Positions 6,624-14,805 of a stretch of 36,281 nucleotides of DNA are shown here, one piece after another. A model generated the notes under the pieces. The model was not told the origin of the DNA. It saw nothing but the letters and a program-made list of their open reading frames with translations, and did no database searches. The translations under genes and the position numbers were made by a program. The stretch is from an uncultured Collinsella sp. GTDB taxonomy: Bacteria; Actinomycetota; Coriobacteriia; Coriobacteriales; Coriobacteriaceae. The first letter of the stretch is position 1; each line of letters opens with the position of its first letter. The stretch spans positions 1 through 36,281 of the forward strand of contig CALFDL010000248.1 of assembly GCA_937950415.1 (NCBI GenBank), in the 5' to 3' direction.

Positions 6624-7694
6624 TTATCGGCAAACGAGATGGATCCTGCTTGCATCAAAATGCATGCGCAGAGTCTCACCCGCCTGCGGCAGCTCTTCCA
6701 CGGGTACACTCACCTTATTCACCTTCCACTGCAGACGCGTGGGCGCATCAGCACGCGGCACGTCCAGCAGCACCAGCCGCTCAAAGCGCGAATCGCTCAC
6801 ACGGGCCACGTGCAAATCGTAGCTGTTGCGACCGCGCTCCGCGCGATTGTCAACATGGAAGTAGCTCGCACGAATACCGAGGTACGTCACGTTATCGGGA
6901 ACCTCATGGCCCACGTTAAAGGTCATGCCCCAGTCCAGGGCTTCAACTTCCTGAGACCCGATCTTGCGCGCCCGGCTTGTGTTCTTGCAGCCCGTCAGGC
7001 GCAGTGCCGCCAGCGTCTGCGGACGGCGGACCACGTCCTCGACGGAGCCGATCTCCTCAACATGCCCGTCGTGCATCACGCAGATGCGCCCGCACAGGCG
7101 GCACGCTTCGTCGATGTCGTGGCTCACGTAGAGCACGGTGCGGTTGCATACATCGAACAGGTCGAGCATGTTCTGTTCGAGGGCGCTCTTAAGATAGGAA
7201 TCGAGTGCGCTCATGGGCTCGTCGAACATAAAAATGCCCGGATGCGCCGCCACCATGCGGGCAAGCGCCACACGTTGTTGCTGACCGCCCGAGAGTCGCG
7301 CGGGATAGCGGTCGGCAAAATCGGACAGACCGAAAATGCCCAGATAGCGCTCGGCGAGCTTTTTGCGCGCGGCGGCGTCGCCCGCATCCTTTACACCGGC
7401 GCATACGTTATCGGCCACCGTCATGTTGGGAAACAGCTGATAGTTTTGGAACAGCAGGGCGCATTTTCGCTCCTGGGGCGACAGGTTGATGCCCGTCGCC
7501 GAGTCAAAAAAGGTCACGCCGTTGACGACGATCTTGCCCTCGTCGGGCGTCTCCACGCCGGCGATGCAGCGCAGCGTACAGCTCTTGCCACAACCCGAGG
7601 CACCGAGCAGCGCCACACGATCCTCGCCGGCCTCAAGCTGCATGTCGAGCATAAACCCGGAATAGCGCTTTTTGATATCCAGAACGAGCGACAT
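6624..7694 (-). CDS. modC: Molybdate ABC transporter ATP-binding protein ModC, 356 aa
   Basis: Cytosolic ATPase that powers molybdate (or tungstate) import with the adjacent ModB. Walker A is GASGCGKS (about residues 31-38), the signature motif LSGGQQQR is near 135, and Walker B with D-loop is FMFDEPMSALDS. The last 110 or so residues form a C-terminal TOBE/Mop-like segment, as in ModC. The ATG at 7694 begins 3 nt after the permease stop, so the two are tightly coupled. Operon order is modA, modB, modC, closed by the terminator at 6576-6611. Similar ATPases serve sulfate; the neighbouring ModA and molybdopterin genes favour molybdate. Confidence 0.9.
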   Translation of the reverse strand: MSLVLDIKKRYSGFMLDMQLEAGEDRVALLGASGCGKSCTLRCIAGVETPDEGKIVVNGVTFFDSATGINLSPQERKCALLFQNYQLFPNMTVADNVCAGVKDAGDAAARKKLAERYLGIFGLSDFADRYPARLSGGQQQRVALARMVAAHPGIFMFDEPMSALDSYLKSALEQNMLDLFDVCNRTVLYVSHDIDEACRLCGRICVMHDGHVEEIGSVEDVVRRPQTLAALRLTGCKNTSRARKIGSQEVEALDWGMTFNVGHEVPDNVTYLGIRASYFHVDNRAERGRNSYDLHVARVSDSRFERLVLLDVPRADAPTRLQWKVNKVSVPVEELPQAGETLRMHFDASRIHLVCR

Positions 7695-7697
7695 GGC

Positions 7698-9140
7698 CTA
7701 TCGACCTCCCTGCAAGGCGGCATCATCGCGCATGAGCTCGGTCAGCGCCTCGCGATCGATACGCAGCGCATCGCCGCCCGCCGGGTCGAGCGAATCGCCC
7801 TGTCCGGCAAGATCTTTGATCCGCTTGCGCTCCGCACGGGAAAGGCCCCGCTCGCGATACTTTTGCGAATGAGCGGTGTACATGTTGATGAACAGGATGA
7901 CCAGGAAGCTGAACACGATCACGACGGCGACCCAAAAGAGGGCCACCGAGGTGTTGCCGCCCATCCACTCAAAGTAAATCGCAATGGGGATGGTCTGCGT
8001 AATGCCGGCGTAGTTGCCCGCAAAGAACAGCGTGCAGCCAAACTCTCCCATCGCGCGGGCAAAGGCGAGCACCGTGCCGGCGGCAATCGAGGGCCAGCCA
8101 AGCGGCATCATAAGCTTGGTGAAGATGCGACGCTCGGACCAGCCCAGGGTTCGCGCCGCATCGAGCATCTGCGTGTCAAGGCTCTCAAAGGCACCGAGCG
8201 CCGTGCGGTAGACCAGGGGAAACGACACCACCACGGCAGATATCACCGCCGCGGGCCAGGTAAAGACGATCGAGACGCCGTGCGCGATGAGCCACTGACC
8301 CACCCCAGTCGAGCGGCCAAACAGCATGAGGAGCAGAAAGCCGCAGACCGTGGGCGGCAGCACCATAGGAATCGTAAAGACCGAATCGAGCAAACCCTTC
8401 ACGCGGCTCGAGGTACCCATAGTCTTCCACGCGGCGAACAGGCCCAGCGCAAGGGAGATCACCAGGGCAAGGCCGCTCGTTTTAATGGACACCCAAAACG
8501 GGCGATAGTCGATGTCGCCCAAAAAGGAGACCAGAGAGGTCAAGGGCCCCTGCTCATCCCGCAATATGACAGACGACGCCTCTACCATTTGAGCGCTATC
8601 AAGCCAACGCGCGCCGCCCTTGGCATCACCCGAGGCTGATGCAATCACCACATAGCGGTCCCCATCCGCACCACGCTCATCAAAGCCATAGGTATACCCG
8701 CCGGCATCAAACGTTGTTTCCGCCGTGACATACCAAGGAAGATTCACGTCCCCTAGCTGCGCACCTCCCATGCAGTTTGCGCTGTCGAGCTTACAGACGA
8801 GGGCCTTGAGACCCGATACGCACTCGTTATCCTGCGGATCCAACCCATACTTCTCGACCGCCTTGGGCGATATCCACACCACAACGCGATCGGCAGCAGG
8901 CGCCACTACAAGGTCCACGTCCTCGTCAACGGGAAACCGGTAGCCCTCAGGCTGGCCCTCCATGGCACGAGCGGTCCCCTTGGCCAACCGCTCAAAACCC
9001 TCGATTCCATAGGAAAGCCCATGAGCGGTCGCAGCAACCTGGGCCCCGTCCTCGGCGTCCCCAGCAAACGCAAATCCCGGCACCCAGCAAAGCGCGAAGA
9101 TCAAAGCACAGGCGACAAGCATGCGAAATCTATTAAGCAC
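7698..9140 (-). CDS. modB: Molybdate ABC transporter permease ModB with an extra N-terminal secreted domain, 480 aa
   Basis: Membrane channel of the molybdate importer. The start is taken as GTG 9138-9140 because GGAG lies 6 nt upstream; it gives a clean signal sequence (LNRFRMLVACALIFALCW, then an AFA cleavage site near residue 26). Residues about 27-210 are a predicted extracytoplasmic domain that I do not recognise, with three Cys between residues 107 and 123. After it comes a typical ModB: first membrane helix at about 217 (SIKTSGLALVISLALGLFAAW), then an EAA-type loop ARTLGWSERRIFTKLMMPLG, and several further helices. The C-terminal tail of about 60 residues is hydrophilic. Ordinary ModB proteins are about 220-280 aa, so this is a fusion or an expanded form. 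Confidence 0.88.
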   Translation of the reverse strand: MLNRFRMLVACALIFALCWVPGFAFAGDAEDGAQVAATAHGLSYGIEGFERLAKGTARAMEGQPEGYRFPVDEDVDLVVAPAADRVVVWISPKAVEKYGLDPQDNECVSGLKALVCKLDSANCMGGAQLGDVNLPWYVTAETTFDAGGYTYGFDERGADGDRYVVIASASGDAKGGARWLDSAQMVEASSVILRDEQGPLTSLVSFLGDIDYRPFWVSIKTSGLALVISLALGLFAAWKTMGTSSRVKGLLDSVFTIPMVLPPTVCGFLLLMLFGRSTGVGQWLIAHGVSIVFTWPAAVISAVVVSFPLVYRTALGAFESLDTQMLDAARTLGWSERRIFTKLMMPLGWPSIAAGTVLAFARAMGEFGCTLFFAGNYAGITQTIPIAIYFEWMGGNTSVALFWVAVVIVFSFLVILFINMYTAHSQKYRERGLSRAERKRIKDLAGQGDSLDPAGGDALRIDREALTELMRDDAALQGGR

Positions 9141-9208
9141 GAAAAGCTCCAAGCGAATACAAGGACGGAGTGAAACACAAAACGATGGAATTATCGCGCC
9201 AAGCCGCA

Positions 9209-10081
9209 CTACTCGGAAAGCTCAAAGCCGTACTTGGCCCAAATCTTCTGGGCCTTCTTGTTGGTCAGGCAGAAGCCGATGAACGCCTTGGCCTCGTCGG
9301 CGTGCTCGGAGCTCTCGGCAACGGCACCCGGGTACACGATGGGCTTGTGCGAGTCCTCGGGGCACACGAAGGCCTCCTCGATGCCGTCGTAGCGGTAGAT
9401 GTCAGAACTGTAGACAAAACCGGCCACGCAGTCGCCTGTAGAGACGTAAGACGCAGCGGTGCCGACCTTGTCGGCCAGGGCTACCTTGTCGGCGATCTCG
9501 GGAGCATACTCACCGTCGTCGCCCTCGGTGCCGGTGTAGAGGCCCACGGAGGCCAACGCCTGATTGGCGTACTTTCCGGCAGGGACGGTCTTGGCGTCGC
9601 CGATGGCGATCTTGCCGTCCAGATTCGCGACGTCGGCGATGGCCTCGACCTTGGTGTCGGAGCCCTCGGCGCGAATGATCACGAGGTCGTTGACGAACAT
9701 GTCCTCACGCGTGTCGGCGTCGACGAGCTCGGCGGCCTCGGCGTCATCCATGGTGCCCTTGGAGGCCGTGATAAGCACGTCGACGGCGGCACCGGCGCGA
9801 ATTTGCTCGACAAGGTCGCCAGACGCCTTAAACTGCGTGTCGGCAAACGTGGTACCGGTCTGGTCGGTGTAGAGCTCCTGAACCTCGGGCAGAGCCTTCT
9901 CGAGCGAGTTGGCAGCAAAGACCTGCAGCTCGACGACCTTCTTGGAAGATGCCTTAGCAGAACCGGCATCGGGTCCGGCCGGCTCGGACGTCTTGTTGCC
10001 CGAGCAGCCAGCAAGGCCAAGGCCGGCGGCAGCGGCAGCAGAAAGCGAGACAAAACCGCGGCGAGAAACCATATCGAACAT
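9209..10081 (-). CDS. modA: Molybdate-binding lipoprotein ModA, 290 aa
   Basis: Extracellular solute-binding protein that delivers molybdate or tungstate to ModB. The N-terminus MFDMVSRRGFVSLSAAAAAG carries twin arginines and ends in the lipobox LAGC, so it is probably a (possibly Tat-exported) lipoprotein. ModA-type motifs follow: VFAANSLEKALPEVQELY, ASGDLVEQIRAGAAVDVLITAS, VNDLVIIRA, and a C-terminal VYPGAVAESSEHADEAKAFI. ATG 10081 is chosen over TTG 10087 because AAAGGG lies 6 nt upstream of the ATG. First gene of the operon; 68 nt separate it from modB. Expression is probably controlled by the palindromic site at 10154-10194. Confidence 0.92.
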   Translation of the reverse strand: MFDMVSRRGFVSLSAAAAAGLGLAGCSGNKTSEPAGPDAGSAKASSKKVVELQVFAANSLEKALPEVQELYTDQTGTTFADTQFKASGDLVEQIRAGAAVDVLITASKGTMDDAEAAELVDADTREDMFVNDLVIIRAEGSDTKVEAIADVANLDGKIAIGDAKTVPAGKYANQALASVGLYTGTEGDDGEYAPEIADKVALADKVGTAASYVSTGDCVAGFVYSSDIYRYDGIEEAFVCPEDSHKPIVYPGAVAESSEHADEAKAFIGFCLTNKKAQKIWAKYGFELSE

Positions 10082-10141
10082 ATTCAACCCTTTCGGACCT
10101 TGTGCCCGGGTACCGCACCGCGGGCTTTAATCTACAATCAG

Positions 10142-10194
10142 ATTATACTTCTGCGAGAATAATGATAGTGAGAAATTATTCTCGTCAGAGAATA
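10142..10194 (-). promoter_or_regulatory. modA promoter with overlapping three-half-site operator
   Basis: A -10 box TATAAT (complement of 10142-10147) precedes modA. Directly upstream lies a 10-bp inverted repeat, CGAGAATAAT (10154-10163) with ATTATTCTCG (10175-10184), plus a third half-site GAGAATA (10188-10194). The site covers the expected -35 region, which has no good consensus, so a repressor bound there would block transcription. A molybdate-responsive regulator is plausible but is not identified here. Confidence 0.6.
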
Positions 10195-10233
10195 TAGTTT
10201 CAAGTTACCGTGCACCTCGGCGTCGCTTCGGCG

Positions 10234-10270
10234 GAAAACAAAAGCGGAGCAGCCGTTCAGGTCGCCCCGC
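10234..10270 (-). terminator. Intrinsic terminator after moeA-mogA
   Basis: Stem GCGGGGC/GCTCCGC (10264-10270 with 10244-10250, one mismatch) followed leftward by TTTTGTTTT. It begins 15 nt after the mogA stop. Confidence 0.75.
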
Positions 10271-10284
10271 CGCAGGTAAACCAC

Positions 10285-10764
10285 CTAGTTGGTATGTCCG
10301 CCGCCCGCTGTCATCTGAGCCGCATGCTCCAGCTGGTCCGCTATGGCCTCCCAGCTTTCGCGGGCGGCCTTCGTAGAACCGGGAAAGTTTACGACAAGTG
10401 TATGACCTCGTTGCATGCAAATAGCACGCGAGAGCATTGCGCGGCGCGTCTTGGTCATCGAGTACGCGCGAATCGCCTCGGCAATACCCGGCACATCACG
10501 GTCGCAGACGGCACGCGTCGCCTCGGGCGTCACGTCGCGCATCGAAAGTCCAGTTCCGCCGCAGGTGAGCACGACATTGGCGTGGCACGCATCGGCAGCT
10601 TCCACAATGGCATCACCGATTTCGCTAACGTCGTCGCGCACGACCACATGCGAGGCGACCGCCCAGCCCTGCGCCTCGATAAGCTCCTCGAGCGCGGCAC
10701 CCGCCTCGTCCTGCGCAAGATCGCGCGTGTCCGAACACGTCACAATCGAAATCTTCAGCTCCAT
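10285..10764 (-). CDS. mogA: Molybdopterin adenylyltransferase MogA/MoaB family, 159 aa
   Basis: Adenylates molybdopterin, the step before molybdenum insertion. Motifs are SIVTCSDTRDLAQDEAG at the N-terminus, VLTCGGTGLSMRDVTPEAT (about 70-88, the MPT-binding glycine loop) and VVNFPGSTKAARESWEAI near the C-terminus. Start MELKIS at 10764 has AGGAGG upstream; the longer frame (to 10857) runs inside moeA and is rejected. It follows moeA with 10 nt between, and both are ended by one terminator. MogA and MoaB are hard to tell apart; the pairing with MoeA favours the MogA function. Confidence 0.88.
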   Translation of the reverse strand: MELKISIVTCSDTRDLAQDEAGAALEELIEAQGWAVASHVVVRDDVSEIGDAIVEAADACHANVVLTCGGTGLSMRDVTPEATRAVCDRDVPGIAEAIRAYSMTKTRRAMLSRAICMQRGHTLVVNFPGSTKAARESWEAIADQLEHAAQMTAGGGHTN

Positions 10765-10774
10765 AGTCTTCCTC

Positions 10775-12037
10775 CTACAACACCGTGCCCTCGGGCAGGT
10801 CGACACGCACGACATCCACGACGTCGCCCGCCTTGAGCTCGCACGGTCCTTCGTCAATACGCAGCAGGCAATTGGCCCGCTGCATCGTGCCGAGCAGCGC
10901 CGAATTCTGCGTATTGGCCTCGGTCACCAACAGCTCACCGGTCTCGGGGTCGCGCAAAACCGTGGCGCGATCGAAGAAGCGTCGGTCCTGGCGCTTCTTC
11001 ACGCCGTGTGTGAGCGTCGCCTGCTGCACGGGACGCACGCCCTCGGAAAAGCCGCGCATCTTGCGAATCGCCGGGCGGGCGAGCATCTCGAAGCCCACAT
11101 ACGCCGCGGCCGGATTGCCTGAAAGCCCTAGGTAGGGCTTGCCCCCGAGCAAGCCAAACGTGATGGCCTTGCCCGGACGCATCGAGATGCGATCGAACAG
11201 CACCACGCCCTCGCGCCGGACGAGCGCCGTCACATAGTCGTAGTCGCCCGCCGAGGCACCGCCGCTCGTAATGACAAAGTCGCACTCCTGCACGGCACGA
11301 TGAACCAGCTCGGCAATCGCCTGCTCATCATCGGGCGCAATGCCGTAGAACACGGGCTCGGCGCCGGCATCAAGTGCTTCGGCCATCAACGCCGACGAGT
11401 TGGAATCACGAATCTGCCCGCGCGCCGGCAGCTCACCCGGCGCGACCAGTTCCGTGCCCAGCGAGATAATGCCCACACGTGGGGCGGCGTGCACCTTCAC
11501 GCTCGCGTATCCGGCGCTTGCCAGCAGACCCGCGCCCGCCGGAGCCACAACCTCGCCGGCGTGCATCACAGCATCGCCGGCATGGGCTTCCTCGGCGGCA
11601 GAGCGAACGTTCTCCCCTACCTTGGTAGGCGCCGAGAAGCGAACGTGCGAGCCCTCGTTGCCATCGCCGTCGAGCACATCGACGATCTCGTATTTCACCA
11701 CGGCGTCGGCACCTTCGGGCACCGGCGCGCCTGTCATAATGCGGACCGCCTCGCCCGCGCCGATAGCGCCCTCAAACACATGGCCCGCGGCCTCGTGTCC
11801 GATAACGTCGAGCGTCACCGGCGCCTCGCCAGATGCCTGCGCCAAGTCCGCCGAGCGCACGGCATATCCGTCCATAGCGCTGTTGGCAAACGGCGAGATG
11901 TCGATATCGGCCACCGCGTCCTCGGCCAAGGGAAGACCGGCGGCCTGCCACACGGGAATCTCGACGAGATCGGTCGGAGCAACGTGCGACAGGACAATCG
12001 ACCGTGCGTCATCCAGCGGAATGAGTTTCTCTGCCAT
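10775..12037 (-). CDS. moeA: Molybdopterin molybdenumtransferase MoeA, 420 aa
   Basis: Inserts molybdate into adenylated molybdopterin to give Mo cofactor. The N-terminal linker region is recognisable (PLAEDAVADIDISPFANSAMDGYAV), as are IMTGAPVPEGADAVV, VGIISLGTELVAPGE, FVITSGGASAGDYDYV and GKPYLGLSGNPAAAYVGFE. Start at ATG 12037 (MAEKLIPLDDA) with AAGAGG 5 nt upstream rather than GTG 12043. It is the first gene of a two-gene unit with mogA, with a probable -10 box TATACT at the complement of 12095-12100. Placement beside modABC links molybdate uptake to its use. Confidence 0.93.
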   Translation of the reverse strand: MAEKLIPLDDARSIVLSHVAPTDLVEIPVWQAAGLPLAEDAVADIDISPFANSAMDGYAVRSADLAQASGEAPVTLDVIGHEAAGHVFEGAIGAGEAVRIMTGAPVPEGADAVVKYEIVDVLDGDGNEGSHVRFSAPTKVGENVRSAAEEAHAGDAVMHAGEVVAPAGAGLLASAGYASVKVHAAPRVGIISLGTELVAPGELPARGQIRDSNSSALMAEALDAGAEPVFYGIAPDDEQAIAELVHRAVQECDFVITSGGASAGDYDYVTALVRREGVVLFDRISMRPGKAITFGLLGGKPYLGLSGNPAAAYVGFEMLARPAIRKMRGFSEGVRPVQQATLTHGVKKRQDRRFFDRATVLRDPETGELLVTEANTQNSALLGTMQRANCLLRIDEGPCELKAGDVVDVVRVDLPEGTVL

Positions 12038-12124
12038 ATGCACCTCTTAATGCCACGGCGCACAACAGGGGCGCCGATTCTTTATGCTTGTCTCAGTATA
12101 ATCCCCCGACGCACGACCGCGACT

Positions 12125-12163
12125 CGGCCTGCACCCGCAAATACACCTGTCGGTTGCAGGCCG
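12125..12163. repeat. Inverted repeat between moeA and the CLC gene
   Basis: CGGCCTGCA (12125-12133) and TGCAGGCCG (12155-12163) form a 9-bp perfect stem with a 21-nt loop in the divergent intergenic region. A TATAAT box for the rightward gene lies at 12213-12218. Role unknown. Confidence 0.45.
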
Positions 12164-12247
12164 CGAAACAGAATGGAAACCAACCCACCGGCTCGTCGCG
12201 TTTACCGCGTTTTATAATGCTTGCGTTGCAACCTAAAAGAGGAACGT

Positions 12248-13669
12248 ATGGCTCATAACGACAAACCCGAAAGCGCAAACGAGGCGCAGGATCATTCCCA
12301 GCCGCTCGACGAAGGCGGTTTTTTCTCCCTGAACGACGTCATCACGGCAGGCAGGCATCAACTTACCCGCTCCGAGCATCTCTTGGCTGCCGACACGCGC
12401 CGCAACGCCCGCAACCTACTCGCGAGCGCCAAGTTGCTCGCACTCGTCGTCATCGTCTCGCTCGCCATGGGCGTTGCCGCTTGGGCGTTTTTGGCCTCGT
12501 TGAATATCGCGACCGACTATCGCGAGCAGCATGCGTGGATTTACGCGCTGCTTCCCGTTGTGGGCGTTGCCACCGCATGGGTGTACAAAAACCACGGTCT
12601 TGCCGCCAAACGCGGTAACAACCTGGTCATCGACTCCGCTCTGGGCACCCGCCTCATCCATATGCGCATGGCCGTCCTCACCTTCGTCTGCTCCACGCTC
12701 ACGCACCTAACGGGCGGATCGGCCGGTCGCGAGGGAGCTGCGGTGCAGATTGGCGGCACCATCGCCAGCAACATCTCGAGCCTCGCCCACCTCAAAAAGC
12801 ATGACCACCACGACCTCATGCTCGCCGGAATCTCGTCGGCCTTTGGCGCCGTATTCGGCTCGCCCCTTGCCGGAGCTTTCTTTGGCATGGAGATGTGCTT
12901 TATCGGCAAGATCGACTACACCGCGGGCATCTATTGCCTGGTCGCGTCGTTTACCGGCTACTTTACATCACTCGCCCTGGGTACCGAGTACGAAGTGAAT
13001 GTCATCGCCAGCGTTCCCGCTATGACGCCCAAAACGGTCGTCATCGTTGTTATCAGCGCCATCATCTTCGGTCTGACGGCACGCCTCTTTGCGTGGTCGG
13101 TTCGAACCGTCAAGAGCCTGTACGGTCGCTTTATCACCAATTATCTCGTTCGCGCACTTATAGGCGCACTCGTGGTTTTGGCTGCCTATGCCCTCCTCGA
13201 CGCCTGGGACTACGCCGGCCTTTCCACGTGGCTTTCCGGTGCCGGATTTGCCGGCAACACCACCCTGGCGGACGCAGCCATCAAGTTGGTCGTCACAGCG
13301 CTTACCCTGGGCGCGGGCTTCCAAGGCGGCGAGGTCACGCCCCTGTTTGGCATCGGTGCGGCGCTCGGCGGCTGGATCGGTTGCCTCGTCGGAATCGACC
13401 CCAGCTTTCTGGCGGCGCTGGGCATGCTCGGCGTGTTCTGTGCCGGCCTCAACGTGCCCATCACCACCTGCATGATGGCCATCGACCTGTTCCACGGCAC
13501 GGCCGCCGGGTTCTTTGTCATCGTGGCCTTTATCAGCTACCTAACCGCCGGACACCGCGGCGTGTACCCCGCCCAGCGCATCATCTCACCCAAGCGCCGT
13601 TCGCTTATTGTGGATGAGGGCGGTACGGTAGCGGATGCTATCGAGCGCCACAACGACCTGATAGAGTAG
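12248..13669 (+). CDS. CLC-family antiporter, fluoride (CLC-F) type, 473 aa
   Basis: Polytopic membrane transporter with a hydrophilic N-terminus of about 60 residues. Family signatures: GREGAAVQIGG (160-170) with the gating Glu162, GSPLAGAFFGMEM, and GAGFQGGEVTPLFGIGAALGG. The usual chloride-filter GSGIP is replaced by KRGNNLVID (121-129), and the second filter reads GGEVTP rather than GxFxP. Both match my recollection of fluoride/proton antiporters of the CLC-F branch, which would export fluoride. I see no fluoride riboswitch upstream. Start at 12248 has AGAGGA upstream; a TATAAT box lies at 12213-12218. The subtype is inferred from motifs only; plain chloride transport remains possible. 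Confidence 0.82.
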   Translation: MAHNDKPESANEAQDHSQPLDEGGFFSLNDVITAGRHQLTRSEHLLAADTRRNARNLLASAKLLALVVIVSLAMGVAAWAFLASLNIATDYREQHAWIYALLPVVGVATAWVYKNHGLAAKRGNNLVIDSALGTRLIHMRMAVLTFVCSTLTHLTGGSAGREGAAVQIGGTIASNISSLAHLKKHDHHDLMLAGISSAFGAVFGSPLAGAFFGMEMCFIGKIDYTAGIYCLVASFTGYFTSLALGTEYEVNVIASVPAMTPKTVVIVVISAIIFGLTARLFAWSVRTVKSLYGRFITNYLVRALIGALVVLAAYALLDAWDYAGLSTWLSGAGFAGNTTLADAAIKLVVTALTLGAGFQGGEVTPLFGIGAALGGWIGCLVGIDPSFLAALGMLGVFCAGLNVPITTCMMAIDLFHGTAAGFFVIVAFISYLTAGHRGVYPAQRIISPKRRSLIVDEGGTVADAIERHNDLIE

Positions 13670-13756
13670 ACGTAAGTATTCGACGTGCAGCCACAATCGG
13701 GGGCAATTCGACCTGAGCGCGACCGCACCGTCACGTCATGCGCCGGGAGTCGCCCC

Positions 13757-14719
13757 ATGCACGCAACTGATTTTGGTCGCACGCTCATCATCGCCAACCC
13801 AGCCGCCCAGTCGGGTGCGGCGCGCGAAGTTGCCGAGCGCCTGCAGCGCTTTTTGGACATGACTGCACGCGCATCCCAGTTTGACCTGGTGCTGACCGAG
13901 CGCATGGGACACGCCAAGGAGCTGGCCGCACAGGCTCAGGGCTATCGCACCGTTATCGCCCTTGGCGGCGACGGCGTGATTCACGAGGTCGTCAACGGGC
14001 TTATGACGCAGGATGAGGCGGTCCGTCCCGCCCTTGCCGTCCTGCCCGTAGGCTCCGGCAACGATTTTGCCCAAACGCTCGGTATCGATGATTTCTCCGG
14101 CAAGGATTTTGGTGCGCTGCTCACCTGTGAGCTGCAGCGTCAGGACATCGGGCGGATTCGCTCAAGGAGCCCCGCAAGCGGCAGCGGCGAGGCGATCGTC
14201 GAGTACTACGACCAAACGCTTTCGGTCGGCATCGATGCCGCCATCGGCCTTGGCACCACCGAGCTGCGCAAAAAGACCGGCTTGACGGGCGCGCCACTCT
14301 ACACTCTCTCGGGACTTGAGCAGTTTGGCCTACGCTATCGCAACTACCCCATGACAGTCAGCTTTGACGAGGCACCCGCCGAGCGCGTGAGGGCGATCAT
14401 CATGGCGATTCAGCTGGGTCCTACCTATGGCTCGGGCTATCGCATCTGTCCCGACGCCGACCCCTGTGACGGTATATTCGACGTCTGCTACGCCTGCGGC
14501 CCCGTCCCTCGCGCGGTTGCCCTGCCTATGTTCCTTTCGGCCAAGGACGGCCACCATACCAAGTTGCCGCCGGTTCGCATGCGCCGCTGCCGCCATGCCG
14601 AGCTTACCTTTGAGGAGCCCGACTACCCCATCCAGGCCGACGGCGAGCCCATCGTCGCCTCGCGCATCGAGGTCGACATCCTTGCCGGCGCCCTCCACGT
14701 CTGGCACCCCACCCGCTAG
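13757..14719 (+). CDS. Diacylglycerol/sphingosine-kinase family lipid kinase, 320 aa
   Basis: Cytosolic or membrane-associated lipid kinase of the DagK/YegS fold. The nucleotide-binding signatures are IIANPAAQSGAA (about 11-22), IALGGDGVIHEVVNGLM (about 70-86) and PVGSGNDFAQTLG (about 100-112). The C-terminal half keeps the family pattern (DGIFDVCYACG, ILAGALHVWHP). The start at 13757 (MHATDFGRT) is chosen because GGGAG lies 8 nt upstream. It lies 87 nt after the CLC gene on the same strand and may be cotranscribed. It probably phosphorylates diacylglycerol or a related lipid; specificity cannot be read. Confidence 0.88.
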   Translation: MHATDFGRTLIIANPAAQSGAAREVAERLQRFLDMTARASQFDLVLTERMGHAKELAAQAQGYRTVIALGGDGVIHEVVNGLMTQDEAVRPALAVLPVGSGNDFAQTLGIDDFSGKDFGALLTCELQRQDIGRIRSRSPASGSGEAIVEYYDQTLSVGIDAAIGLGTTELRKKTGLTGAPLYTLSGLEQFGLRYRNYPMTVSFDEAPAERVRAIIMAIQLGPTYGSGYRICPDADPCDGIFDVCYACGPVPRAVALPMFLSAKDGHHTKLPPVRMRRCRHAELTFEEPDYPIQADGEPIVASRIEVDILAGALHVWHPTR

Positions 14720-14726
14720 CCCCACC

Positions 14727-14797
14727 TAAGTTGCGGTGAAATAGGGACTGTCTTACGGCTTTAGCTGCATAAACAGTCCCTATTTCACCGCAACTTA
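14727..14797. repeat. REP-like palindrome, family B, copy 1
   Basis: Perfect 25-bp inverted repeat: left arm 14727-14751 begins TAAGTTGCGGTGAAATAGGG, right arm 14773-14797 is its exact reverse complement; the 21-nt loop contains CATAAACAG across its right edge. It lies 8 nt past the lipid kinase stop and 8 nt before the convergent arfB stop, so it may serve as a bidirectional transcription barrier. Copy 2 is at 35628-35694. Confidence 0.8.
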
Positions 14798-14805
14798 CGA
14801 GGAGG

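Noticed and set aside
6639..8639. A 666-codon open frame on the + strand opposite modC and modB.
   Set aside because: Antisense shadow of high-GC coding sequence; composition rich in His/Arg/Gly, no motif, and the minus-strand genes have full family signatures.
12038..12247. Fluoride or molybdenum-cofactor riboswitch between moeA and the CLC gene.
   Set aside because: Only a 9-bp hairpin is present; the conserved cores I know for these riboswitches are not visible.
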